A stretch of 64,000 bases of DNA from Parabacteroides sp. (GTDB taxonomy: Bacteria > Bacteroidota > Bacteroidia > Bacteroidales > Tannerellaceae). The stretch covers positions 62,001-126,000 of the forward strand of contig DXVO01000020.1 of NCBI GenBank assembly GCA_019417325.1, given 5' to 3'. Numbering within the stretch: position 1 is the stretch's first letter; the number at the start of each line of letters is the position of its first letter. The position numbers and the translations under genes are program-made. Below are positions 54,588 to 63,094 of the stretch, one piece after another. The notes under the pieces are model-generated. The model ran no database searches. It saw only the letters and a list, made by a program, of their open reading frames with translations, and was not told the origin of the DNA.

Positions 54588-55634
54588 TTATGAATGCGGT
54601 GCAACCTCCTTCAGCAGGATATTCACCTTATTGATAATCATATCAGGAGTTATTAATTTCATACAAGCCCAATCTCCACGGAAACAGGGTTTCTCTCCGA
54701 ATACGGAACAAGGGCGACAAGAAAGTCCCGCCTGAATAATATTTGCCGGGTCTTGGCGGTAACCATAAAAACCGGCATAAGGATGAGTAGCCCCCCAGAT
54801 AGAAACAACCTTCGTCCCCACCAACGAAGCAAAGTGCATATTTGCAGAATCCATACAAATAAGCACATCCAGTTTACTGATAAGTGCCAGTTCTTTATCC
54901 AAAGAATAACACCCTACCACACTTTTCACCCGGGGATACTGGAAAGCCCATTCTCCCATCACAGCCTCTTCATACCCTTTTCCTCCAAAAAGGAAAATTG
55001 TATAATCTTCATGTTCCGAAAGCCGTGCTACAACTTCTTCCATTTCATCCGTAGAATAAATTTTTCCCCGATGTTTGGCAAAAGGAGCAATGCCAATCCA
55101 TTTCCCGGCTTTCTTTCCTATTTCTTCTTCCAGGAAAGAAATATCAGCCGGATGATTTTCATATAAAGAAGTAAATGTCTCTGTATAATTCAGCCCTGCG
55201 ACACGAAAAACATCCGCATATCGTTCTATTACCGGACGTAAGGGGAAAACATCCCTTTTATCCCGGGAAGTAAGTTGCTTCCGCTCTTTCCGGGCCTTAT
55301 CCACAACATAGACTTTCTTTCCGCTTAACTTGAAAAAACTGCGGAGAATCATGCTGCGGATTACATCATGCAAATCCAATACGACATCAAAATCATACTT
55401 CACCAATGCAGATGCGAATTTAAGCAAGCCCATAAGGCTCTTCTCCGCTCCTTTAGTATTAATTCCGATAACCTCCACATTTTTCGGGCGGTTCATAAAA
55501 ACCGGAATTAGAAATACCTGGGTAAGCACAGTAAAATTATCTTGGGGATTCGCTTTGGCTGCCGAATAAATCACAGGAACAGTCATTGCTACATCCCCTA
55601 TAGCAGAGAGACGTATTACTAATATATTTGCCAT
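54588..55634 (-). CDS. GT9 heptosyltransferase-family protein
   Basis: The 348-residue protein has the GT9 start ILVIRLSAIGDVAMTVPVIYSA, a donor-domain stretch IGIAPFAKHRGKIYSTDEMEEVV near residues 179-201, YTIFLFGGKGYEEA near 212-225, DVLICMDSANMHFASLVGTKVVSIWGATHPYAGF near 256-289 (the classic DSGxMHLA-like motif, here DSANMHFA) and a cysteine-rich tail LSCRPCSVFGEKPC. It likely transfers a sugar, heptose in model species, to the LPS inner core. Its start overlaps the DUF4254 stop by one base. Confidence 0.9.
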   Translation of the reverse strand: MANILVIRLSAIGDVAMTVPVIYSAAKANPQDNFTVLTQVFLIPVFMNRPKNVEVIGINTKGAEKSLMGLLKFASALVKYDFDVVLDLHDVIRSMILRSFFKLSGKKVYVVDKARKERKQLTSRDKRDVFPLRPVIERYADVFRVAGLNYTETFTSLYENHPADISFLEEEIGKKAGKWIGIAPFAKHRGKIYSTDEMEEVVARLSEHEDYTIFLFGGKGYEEAVMGEWAFQYPRVKSVVGCYSLDKELALISKLDVLICMDSANMHFASLVGTKVVSIWGATHPYAGFYGYRQDPANIIQAGLSCRPCSVFGEKPCFRGDWACMKLITPDMIINKVNILLKEVAPHS

Positions 55635-56239
55635 TATTTTTTCCCGTATAACACCGGATTCAAAGCCGGGTCATTATACATCTTCATTTGCTTATATACC
55701 TTCATATATTTACGACCGGCTTCAATATCTGCCAATAACTGATTGAGAGCCATAGAAAGATCTTTTCTTTGTTCCAGCAAAACAGCCAGTTTCTCTTCAC
55801 AGCGAGCCTTATGTTCCGCATCGGCATCCGGACGGTTCACTTCCTGCTGCATATGATATATTTTCAGAATCAGAATAGAAAGGCGATCTACCGCCCAAGC
55901 AGGACTTTCTGTGTTGATTGTTGCATCCGGCAAGACTTTTGCTTCCTTGTACTTATCCAGAAAAAAACTATCTATCAATTCCACCAAATCCGTACGGTCC
56001 TGATTGGATTTGTCAATACGCCGCTTAATAGCCACAGCCTCAACAGGGTCAATGGCAGGATTACGGATAATATCTTCCAGATGCCATTGCACTGCATCAA
56101 TCCAATTCTTCAGGTAAAGATAAAACTCGATGCTCTTTACCTCATACGGGTTGTGTATGGTAGCATCCACATGGTCGGTTACATGATAAGCATTTGTAGC
56201 CTGTTCAAATACATGGATACATTTTTCACTGAAATTCAT
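55634..56239 (-). CDS. DUF4254 protein
   Basis: The 201-residue protein is all-helical and charged, without signal peptide or membrane helix. It fits DUF4254: VEAVAIKRRIDKSNQDRTDLVELID near residues 64-88, WAVDRLSILILKIYHMQQEVNR near 114-135 and LNQLLADIEAGRKYMKVYKQMKMYNDP near 167-193. Function is unknown. Its constant neighbours here, GT9 and a WaaP-type kinase, suggest a helper role in LPS core assembly (inference). A perfect TATCTTTG promoter box lies 33 nt upstream, so it is the first gene of the three-gene unit. Confidence 0.85.
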   Translation of the reverse strand: MNFSEKCIHVFEQATNAYHVTDHVDATIHNPYEVKSIEFYLYLKNWIDAVQWHLEDIIRNPAIDPVEAVAIKRRIDKSNQDRTDLVELIDSFFLDKYKEAKVLPDATINTESPAWAVDRLSILILKIYHMQQEVNRPDADAEHKARCEEKLAVLLEQRKDLSMALNQLLADIEAGRKYMKVYKQMKMYNDPALNPVLYGKK

Positions 56240-56271
56240 ATGCTTCTGTTTTTCTTTGTAATACTATTGTA

Positions 56272-56279
56272 CAAAGATA
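56272..56279 (-). promoter_or_regulatory. -7 box of the DUF4254-GT9-kinase operon
   Basis: The minus strand reads TATCTTTG (TAnnTTTG), 33 nt before the DUF4254 ATG and just after the response-regulator gene end. Confidence 0.55.
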
Positions 56280-56289
56280 ACAAGATTTT

Positions 56290-56973
56290 TTATCCTTTCA
56301 GCATATATCCTTTTTTTGTAAGGGATGCAATCTCCACAGACAAATCATTCTTTAAAGCACGCCGCAAATAAGTTATCTGCACATTCAGGGCAAGTGAGTT
56401 TGCATATGATGCATACCCCCATACGGCATTCAGGATTACCTCGCGGGGAACTGCCGTATTCAAATTACTTACCAGGATACGAAGGATATCTGCCTGACGG
56501 GAAGTAACCAAGGTTTTATTATTACCCGTACGTATCTCATTGGTAGCATAGTTGAATACCGAATTTCCAAACAAATACGTTTCCTCTTCCGCTTCAATGG
56601 AAAATGGTTGTTCAAAACGATCCCGGATACGTGCCAACAGTTCTTCCGGATAAAAAGGCTTTGCCAGGTAATCATTCCCTTTCAGGCTAAAGCCTTTCAA
56701 ACGGTCGTTCTTATCAGAGCGGTCCGACAAGAAAAAAATCAGGACACGACAGTCACGTTCCCGTATCTTTTCCGCAACCTCGAATCCATTCAACCCTGGC
56801 ATATTAATATCCAACAAAACAAGGTCCGGCTTGACTATCGGAAATTGTTCCAAAGCCATCGTGCCATTTCCTGTATAGGTTACCTCATACCCTTCCTTTT
56901 CCAGATACATTTTCAGAAGAAGAGAATACTTCAGATCATCATCAGCAAACAATATTTTTAATGGAGCTGCCAT
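56290..56973 (-). CDS. OmpR/PhoB-family response regulator
   Basis: The 227-residue protein has a receiver domain with acidic pocket D11-D13, phospho-acceptor D55 (LVLLDINMPG), S83 as switch residue and K105 (YLAKPF), then a winged-helix DNA-binding domain at about 130-227 (TSRQADILRILVSNLNTAVPREVILNAVWG and the recognition region LNVQITYLRRALKND). It pairs with the histidine kinase gene 53 bp upstream. The likely targets are the divergent GLPGLI and TonB-receptor-like genes, whose upstream region holds repeated sequence (inference). Confidence 0.93.
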   Translation of the reverse strand: MAAPLKILFADDDLKYSLLLKMYLEKEGYEVTYTGNGTMALEQFPIVKPDLVLLDINMPGLNGFEVAEKIRERDCRVLIFFLSDRSDKNDRLKGFSLKGNDYLAKPFYPEELLARIRDRFEQPFSIEAEEETYLFGNSVFNYATNEIRTGNNKTLVTSRQADILRILVSNLNTAVPREVILNAVWGYASYANSLALNVQITYLRRALKNDLSVEIASLTKKGYMLKG

Positions 56974-57026
56974 ATATTATCTAATTCTATTTTTATATCA
57001 TATCCCCAAAAAGACTTTCAGTTTTT

Positions 57027-58433
57027 TTATTGAGGAATAGCGACTATAACTTTTGTTCCCTGCCCGATTCCACTCAGTAAAGAGACTTTGCCGCGATGCG
57101 CTTCAACAATTTGCCGGACATAACTCAAGCCTAGCCCAAGCCCCGGTATTTGTTTCCCCGACAAATTAGTAGAACGATAAAACTTCTCAAAAACTTTTCG
57201 CTGTTCATTCAGAGAGATACCGAAGCCATTATCTTCAACTGACAATTCGATTCCTTTCTCTTTCCGATGCACAACAATACGAATATCCACTTCCGGACCG
57301 GAATATTTTATTGCATTTTCCACCAGGTTACAAAGGACATTCGCCATATGTACAGGGTCCGCCGTAACAAAAGGTAAATCCGGAGGAAATGCTATAGAAA
57401 AAGAAACCTGCTTCCCCGACGGTATCTGAATAAAATGCAATACCTTCTCTACCAATTCCTGCAAATTAAATGAAGAAACGTTCAACGGAGTATTACCACC
57501 ATCCGCACATACCATATCTTTCAATTTTCCCAAATAAGCAGAAAGGTTATCCAATTCAAACAGGGCATCCCGGGAAACTTCCGAGCAAGCCTTCTCATCC
57601 ATACGCATATCCTTATCGTTCAAAAACGTTACACACATCTTCAACGCCTGCACCGGACGGCGAAGTTCATGTATCATCGTATGGACAAAGCCTTCACGCA
57701 TCTCTCCTATTCGTTTCTGTTCCAAGATCGTCCGTATCTGGAACCATAAACAGAAAACGAGCAATAGTATCAAGAAAAGACTCAATCCCAACTGACCTCC
57801 CATACGAACAAGAAGCGGATGAAAAGGAAGGGATACAGTCAATAAGATTCCTTTTTTATCAAAAGGTGCATACATATATTTCACAATCAGGGAAGAAGAC
57901 AAAAGTCCATCCTTCTGTAATTGCCAGGAAGAAACAGGATTTAGTGTATCTTTTTCAGCCAGAGGCAAACTGCTGAATTTATATCCGGGCAAACGGACTT
58001 TCAACAAGCTATCCAACCGTTCGCAGGAAAAAGGAACAAAATGATTTACCACCGAACGTTCCACTCCCGACAACAAACTATCTTCCGACATAAAGGGATC
58101 AAATTTCAGATTCAGATTGGATGTCTGCATGGTTGCCGTATCTTTTAGCATAAATTGAAATCCGGCAGAACTGCGGGAAGAAGTTTCTTTTTCAGAAACC
58201 GCCCTGTGTTCTACATTCCGGTCGAGAATATAGGTTACTTTTGTACCCAGCGCTACCCGCCGTCGTATCCCGAATTCATCATTTCCTATCTCCTTTACTT
58301 TTTCAGCGACACTTTCACCATACCGCTGCATTTCATACCGGAACTGGCTATACAACCAATACCCCTGTACTCCTATCGCCACCAGTGCTGCCAGTAATGA
58401 CAATAAGTAGATTAACTGTATTCGTTTTTCCAT
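57027..58433 (-). CDS. Sensor histidine kinase
   Basis: The 468-residue protein has a first membrane helix near residues 8-28, a periplasmic sensor region of about 180 residues without recognised domain, and a second helix near 212-234. The kinase core follows: H-box FVHTMIHELRRPVQ with H255, N-box CNLVENAIKYSG near 370, DNGFGI and GLGLGLSYVR. The first kinase residue motif is HELRRP rather than the usual HELKTP. It sits divergent to the GLPGLI gene and upstream of its response regulator. Confidence 0.92.
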   Translation of the reverse strand: MEKRIQLIYLLSLLAALVAIGVQGYWLYSQFRYEMQRYGESVAEKVKEIGNDEFGIRRRVALGTKVTYILDRNVEHRAVSEKETSSRSSAGFQFMLKDTATMQTSNLNLKFDPFMSEDSLLSGVERSVVNHFVPFSCERLDSLLKVRLPGYKFSSLPLAEKDTLNPVSSWQLQKDGLLSSSLIVKYMYAPFDKKGILLTVSLPFHPLLVRMGGQLGLSLFLILLLVFCLWFQIRTILEQKRIGEMREGFVHTMIHELRRPVQALKMCVTFLNDKDMRMDEKACSEVSRDALFELDNLSAYLGKLKDMVCADGGNTPLNVSSFNLQELVEKVLHFIQIPSGKQVSFSIAFPPDLPFVTADPVHMANVLCNLVENAIKYSGPEVDIRIVVHRKEKGIELSVEDNGFGISLNEQRKVFEKFYRSTNLSGKQIPGLGLGLSYVRQIVEAHRGKVSLLSGIGQGTKVIVAIPQ

Positions 58434-58450
58434 CCGTTCCTTTTTTCAGA

Positions 58451-58458
58451 CAAAGTTA
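58451..58458 (-). promoter_or_regulatory. -7 box of the histidine kinase gene
   Basis: The minus strand reads TAACTTTG (TAnnTTTG), 18 nt upstream of the ATG at 58433. A -33 element at normal distance is not clear. Confidence 0.5.
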
Positions 58459-58582
58459 AAAAGGAGAACAAATGAAAACGAAACAAAGAGGATATTTTTC
58501 TGTGGGAATAATAAAACAGTAATATTTAGCCAGCGTAATATTTCAGTAATAACTTTTTTCCTCCTGCATTCTTCCTGCCCGG

Positions 58583-58590
58583 TATATTTG
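58583..58590 (+). promoter_or_regulatory. -7 box of the GLPGLI gene
   Basis: TATATTTG (TAnnTTTG) lies 28 nt before the ATG at 58619. No -33 TTTG is visible, as expected of a promoter that needs an activator. Confidence 0.5.
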
Positions 58591-58618
58591 CTACAAAGAA
58601 TTACAAAACATAACTGAG

Positions 58619-59476
58619 ATGAAACGGCTTATATTAACAACATCTATTTTCTTGTGCACACTTTCAGCAGTTGCACAAATAAACATCCGCGTGTATAATC
58701 TCGATGAGGTATTCAAAGCCAAACCGGTAGATAAACTATTGTTTACGGTACAGTATCAGACATCTTTTGTCAGCGACACTTTAGCTCCTGAAAATCGGAT
58801 AAAAGAAACGATGATGCTGAAAGTCGGTACTAAAAGCTCCGTCTATTACAGCTACTCCCTTTTCCATATGGACTCGCTGGTGGAGGCAGACAAAGCAGCA
58901 GGAGCCTCACAAGAAGTCATCGCCGAACATTTAAAACAAGGAGGAGGCAATATCAATTACCGGATATATAAAAACTATCCTGTCGGAAAAACAACTCTGC
59001 TCGACCAACTGGCAGTAAGCCGCTTTCGTTGCGAAGAGCCGACAGAGTTTCCCGAATGGACCTTATTACCCGATACAACCACTATCCTTTCCTATTTTTG
59101 CAGGAAAGCCACCTGCCATTTCCGGGGAAGAGATTATGAAGCATGGTATACGACCGATATTCCCAGAAGCGAAGGTCCCTGGAAACTACAAGGGCTACCC
59201 GGACTGATATTGAAAGCTCTCGACAGTCAAAGCCATTATACCTTCACCTGCTCCGGCATAGAAAAAAGCCACAAAGAAGAAATGATACAATTCACAGGTT
59301 CCGGATACGAACCTGTCACACGGAAAGAGCTACAAAAAATATATATACGTTATGCAGCCGATCCGATTGGCTATATAACGGAAACATCCCCTGGCATGAA
59401 AGTAACAGTAACCGGAGAAGACGGACTACCTTACCGCCCGAAAAATATGCCTTACAACCCGATTGAACGGGAATAG
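58619..59476 (+). CDS. GLPGLI-family exported protein
   Basis: The 285-residue protein has a signal peptide (MKRLILTTSIFLCTLSAVAQ) and the motif that names its family, GPWKLQGLPGLIL, in the middle of the mature part, preceded by YEAWYTTDIPRSE. The rest is beta-rich and lysine/threonine-rich. GLPGLI proteins are found across Bacteroidota, often with outer-membrane receptor genes; their function is unknown. It is followed by a TonB-receptor-like gene after a repeat-rich 158-bp gap and is divergent from a two-component system. This places it in a regulated envelope module. Confidence 0.9.
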   Translation: MKRLILTTSIFLCTLSAVAQINIRVYNLDEVFKAKPVDKLLFTVQYQTSFVSDTLAPENRIKETMMLKVGTKSSVYYSYSLFHMDSLVEADKAAGASQEVIAEHLKQGGGNINYRIYKNYPVGKTTLLDQLAVSRFRCEEPTEFPEWTLLPDTTTILSYFCRKATCHFRGRDYEAWYTTDIPRSEGPWKLQGLPGLILKALDSQSHYTFTCSGIEKSHKEEMIQFTGSGYEPVTRKELQKIYIRYAADPIGYITETSPGMKVTVTGEDGLPYRPKNMPYNPIERE

Positions 59477-59502
59477 GCCTGCCTTTTTATAAAAAGATTA
59501 TA

Positions 59503-59597
59503 GTTTCAAAATTGTTTCACGACTTGAAACAAAAAGTTTCATGCAATTGAAACTAAAAGTTCTACAGCATGAAACTAAAAGTTCCACAGTATGAAAC
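59503..59597 (+). repeat. Phased 22-23 bp GAAAC direct repeats with inverted GTTTC copies
   Basis: GAAAC occurs at 59526, 59549, 59571 and 59593, spaced 23, 22 and 22 bp, with the extended form TGAAACTAAAAGTTC(T/C)AC in the middle copies. The inverse word GTTTC occurs at 59503, 59514 and 59536. Spacing of about two helical turns suggests cooperative protein binding. The last copy ends 38 bp before the TonB-receptor-like start. Confidence 0.75.
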
Positions 59598-59634
59598 TCG
59601 CAAAAGGATAACACACCATTTACACAATCATAGT

Positions 59635-62127
59635 ATGAAGCGACTGATACTCTCTTATCTTTTCTGCTTTATCGCCTTTCATATCCAAGCACAGATACGG
59701 ATAAAAGGGGTGGTTACAGATGCAGAAAAAAACATACCTGTCGATGCCGCCACCGTACAATTATTAAAAACCGGCAACGGATTGCCACTTAATTATACGC
59801 TGACAAACAGCGAAGGGTATTTTGTTCTTCCTGCTAAAAGCATTGATGATTCGATGGTTGTCCGCGTTTCCTTACTGGGCTACCACATAATGGAGCAGCC
59901 GGTATCTTCCGAAAAAGAATTGCACTTCCGGTTATTCCCTGAAATTTTTAGTCTGAGAGAAGTGGAGATTCGTCCCGGCAGGGTATACGGAAGGCAGGAT
60001 ACGATCAATTATGATATTTCCCGTTTCATATCCCCGAAAGACGAATCTGTAAAAGATGTATTGAAGCGGTTACCGGGTATCCAAATAAATGATGCCGGTC
60101 AAATTTCATACAATGGAAAGAATATCAGCCGTTTTTATGTAGAAGGTATGGACCTGACGGATGGGAGGTACGGGCAAATCAGCAATAACCTGCAAGCAAA
60201 TGCGGTAGAGACGGTACAGGTTTTAGAAAACCATCAGCCGATACGTGTTCTCAATAAAAAAGTATCTACAGAAGACATTGCCCTCAACCTAAAACTAAAG
60301 CCCCAGTTCCGTAATCGCTGGCTGGTTTGCGTTGAAGGAGGAATAGGCGCCTCCCCTCTTCTCTGGTCAGGAACTCTGAATACCATGCAACTAAGCCATA
60401 AAAGCCAATCGGCCTATTTTTACAAAGGGAACAATACAGGAAAGGATATAACGGAAGAACAAACGCTTTTTCAAACACCGGAAATAGAAAAAAAGAACGG
60501 TCCTCAACTTCCTTCTTTCCTTGAACAAGCATCCCTGAACACTCCTCTGAAAAAGGAGCGGTCTTTATTCAACGAGACACATACGTTGTCTGCCAATCGT
60601 TTATACAAACTGAATGAAACAACGCAACTCCGGTTGAATGTAAATTATATGCATGATTTACAAAATCAGAAAAGAGGAAACATCACCCGTTATTATCAGG
60701 CAAAAGATACGCTTACACTGGAGGAACAAAACAATACTCATATCCGGCGCGACCATGCCGATTTTACAGTGAACCTTGAAAATAACACTGAAGAACAATT
60801 CCTGACAAACCATTTCTATTTGTCAGGAAACTGGGAAAACGGTTTATCCTATATTTTAAGTGGCCGGGAAATCACCCAACGGATACAAACACCGGACTTA
60901 GGAATTAAGAATTATCTGCAATGCCTCTGGACCCGCAATAAATATACACTGGAAGTTCGTTCGCTTATCCGCTATCATAGCCTACCGGCTCAAATTAATA
61001 TAGATAACCATACAAACAAGATGAACTTCCGCCAGTTGTATGCAGACCATTCTTTGTCTTTTCTTCGGAAGAAAGGAACACTTACGCAACGGTATACGGC
61101 AGGAATTACCGGAGATATAAACAACCTGCATAACGGGATGAGTGTATTGGCTACTCCCAACTATCAATGGAATCTGCCCAAATGGAATATATCACTGAAC
61201 CTTCCGTTCCGGTGGACTACTATCCCGGAAGCAGATTTCTCACATCCGGCACTTAATCCCGCTTTATATATTAATTATAAAGTGAATTACGCCTGGCGTT
61301 TTTCCGCCCGTGCCGGATATAAGGAATCATATGGAGACATTACAGATTTGTATGCCTCCCCTTACCGTTCCAGTTTTCGAAACCAGATAGTAAGCAACGG
61401 CATATTGCCGGTGAAGCGTAAGCAGTCGTACGCTTTGTATGGTGAATATAAAAGTACGGTGCGCGAATTCTTTTCTACACTTTCCCTGAACCATTCCCGC
61501 AATTGGTCAAACCGGATTTACGAACAGCAGATTGAGGGAGATATCGTATCACTTATCTCCCATCCGGAAGAGAATGATTCCTATACCTGGTCTATCAACG
61601 GCACCCTATCAAAAGGGTTTTATGACTGGGGTTTAAAAGTCTCTCTCTCCTACCTGTTTGGACGAAACAAAGCCGAACAACTCAGCAATGGTAAACGCCT
61701 GCCCTTCCGCTCGGATTATATGCAATACGAACCGAAAATTACTTGGACCCCGACACGGTTATTAGAAATCGGTTACCAGTCTACCATCTATTACGGCGGT
61801 TCCCGCATCGGAAGTGAAACCCGCCTCAGTCCTCTGCTAAACGTCGTACAGAGGTTACAAGCGGCTTACGAACTTTCGCCGGTGGAATTCCGCCTTTCTG
61901 TCGACCATTATCACAATGATATCAGCCGAGATAAAGCAGTGGATGCATTCTTCGCAGATATTACCCTCCACTGGAAAACAGGTAAATGGCAACTAACGGC
62001 CGATGTAACCAATTTGTTCAACAAAAAGGAATACCGGTATACGCAATATGCAGCCACTGAAAGCTATACCTCATGGATGAATATCCGTCCGAGAGAATTT
62101 CTGTTAAAGGTGAAATATAAATTCTAA
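59635..62127 (+). CDS. TonB-receptor-like outer-membrane protein with carboxypeptidase-regulatory domain
   Basis: The open frame starts at 59569 inside the repeats, but the ATG at 59635 gives a clean signal peptide (MKRLILSYLFCFIAFHIQAQ), 830 aa. Residues 22-105 are a carboxypeptidase-regulatory-like domain (IRIKGVVTDAEKNIPVDAATVQL). A plug-like part follows (DVLKRLPGIQINDAGQISYNGKNISRFYVEGMDL near 139-172), then a barrel ending in KVKYKF. It resembles outer-membrane beta-barrel proteins paired with GLPGLI. No canonical TonB box is clear, so energised transport is uncertain. Ligand unknown. Confidence 0.87.
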   Translation: MKRLILSYLFCFIAFHIQAQIRIKGVVTDAEKNIPVDAATVQLLKTGNGLPLNYTLTNSEGYFVLPAKSIDDSMVVRVSLLGYHIMEQPVSSEKELHFRLFPEIFSLREVEIRPGRVYGRQDTINYDISRFISPKDESVKDVLKRLPGIQINDAGQISYNGKNISRFYVEGMDLTDGRYGQISNNLQANAVETVQVLENHQPIRVLNKKVSTEDIALNLKLKPQFRNRWLVCVEGGIGASPLLWSGTLNTMQLSHKSQSAYFYKGNNTGKDITEEQTLFQTPEIEKKNGPQLPSFLEQASLNTPLKKERSLFNETHTLSANRLYKLNETTQLRLNVNYMHDLQNQKRGNITRYYQAKDTLTLEEQNNTHIRRDHADFTVNLENNTEEQFLTNHFYLSGNWENGLSYILSGREITQRIQTPDLGIKNYLQCLWTRNKYTLEVRSLIRYHSLPAQINIDNHTNKMNFRQLYADHSLSFLRKKGTLTQRYTAGITGDINNLHNGMSVLATPNYQWNLPKWNISLNLPFRWTTIPEADFSHPALNPALYINYKVNYAWRFSARAGYKESYGDITDLYASPYRSSFRNQIVSNGILPVKRKQSYALYGEYKSTVREFFSTLSLNHSRNWSNRIYEQQIEGDIVSLISHPEENDSYTWSINGTLSKGFYDWGLKVSLSYLFGRNKAEQLSNGKRLPFRSDYMQYEPKITWTPTRLLEIGYQSTIYYGGSRIGSETRLSPLLNVVQRLQAAYELSPVEFRLSVDHYHNDISRDKAVDAFFADITLHWKTGKWQLTADVTNLFNKKEYRYTQYAATESYTSWMNIRPREFLLKVKYKF

Positions 62128-62148
62128 CAAGATACATGTGGAGTACTC

Positions 62149-63093
62149 TCACCGGGCAAAGGGATCTCTTCTTATTTCTTTCAAATAATATGTTCTTACT
62201 GCAGCTATTTGTTTATCATTAAACCCTTCACCATCATTTATATCTGTGAGGCGGACATTATTCAAATAAACAATCGGTAAAAATATCCATCTCTTTTGTG
62301 TATAAACGACCGGAGTATATTGCAAACGTGCCATAGTATATAACCAGATATCATCAGCAAGAGGAGTTAAATGAAGAGCTTGTTCTATTTTCAGGACATC
62401 CGGATGTAAGGAGCCTGGAGGATAAAGGACTCCTCCAAATCCAACCTGAGATACAAAGTAATGCTCCGAAGCTTCTACTTTATAACATCCGGGCCAGGTT
62501 TCATAAGAAAGTAACTTATTTTTATAATAACGTGGAATGACAGCATAATTGGCGCAAATACAAGATGGATTTTGCAGATGGGTTTGATACAACAAAGTGA
62601 TTATTTCCGAACTATACATAATATCATCATCGATTGTAATAATAATATCGTCCGGATATTCTTGCATCGCATAATAATACTTTTTATGCGAACGGATATC
62701 GCCACTGCACAATCGTATCTGCAACCCTCTGTCTTGTAAACGTAATAAAGAAGCAGGAAGAATCTCAATAGACGCAAATTGCTCTTTGGAAAGCCAGAGA
62801 ATGATCATATCCGGCCTCATTTGCTGTCTTAATATCGACTCTACAACCAACCATACTTTATGAATACGTTTAGGAAATGAAGTAAACGAAATAATTATCC
62901 GTCCCCGCGTTCGAGTTGTCTCAAGCAAGCTATAAGCAGGATCATTTTGTGTACAACGAAAATATACAGGTAAAATCAGATTCGCTATTATTCTGACAAT
63001 ATTACGCAATAGGGAATAATACCGGACTTTCTCTAATAGCCCACTACGATTTTTAATCAGTGAATACAAGTTGTCAAAATAGTCTATCAACAT
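62149..63093 (-). CDS. GT-A-type glycosyltransferase, tandem paralogue
   Basis: The ATG at 63091-63093 (MLIDYFDNLYSLIKNRSGLL, 314 aa) is preferred; the longer frame to 63117 would use TTG and overlap the preceding gene. Motifs: GRIIISFTSFPKRIHKVWLVVESIL near 84-108, PDMIILWLS, DIRSHKKYYYAMQEYPDDIIITIDDDIMY near 157-185 with the IDDD metal site. The C-terminal part has PLADDIWLYTMARLQYTPV. It closely matches the protein encoded upstream, so the pair arose by tandem duplication. A hydrophobic patch near 28-45 may associate with the membrane. Sugar specificity unknown. Confidence 0.82.
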   Translation of the reverse strand: MLIDYFDNLYSLIKNRSGLLEKVRYYSLLRNIVRIIANLILPVYFRCTQNDPAYSLLETTRTRGRIIISFTSFPKRIHKVWLVVESILRQQMRPDMIILWLSKEQFASIEILPASLLRLQDRGLQIRLCSGDIRSHKKYYYAMQEYPDDIIITIDDDIMYSSEIITLLYQTHLQNPSCICANYAVIPRYYKNKLLSYETWPGCYKVEASEHYFVSQVGFGGVLYPPGSLHPDVLKIEQALHLTPLADDIWLYTMARLQYTPVVYTQKRWIFLPIVYLNNVRLTDINDGEGFNDKQIAAVRTYYLKEIRRDPFAR

Positions 63094-63094
63094 A

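Noticed and set aside
59503..59597. Repeats as a CRISPR array
   Set aside because: The unit is only 22-23 bp start to start, repeats are imperfect with no distinct spacers, and no cas gene is present.
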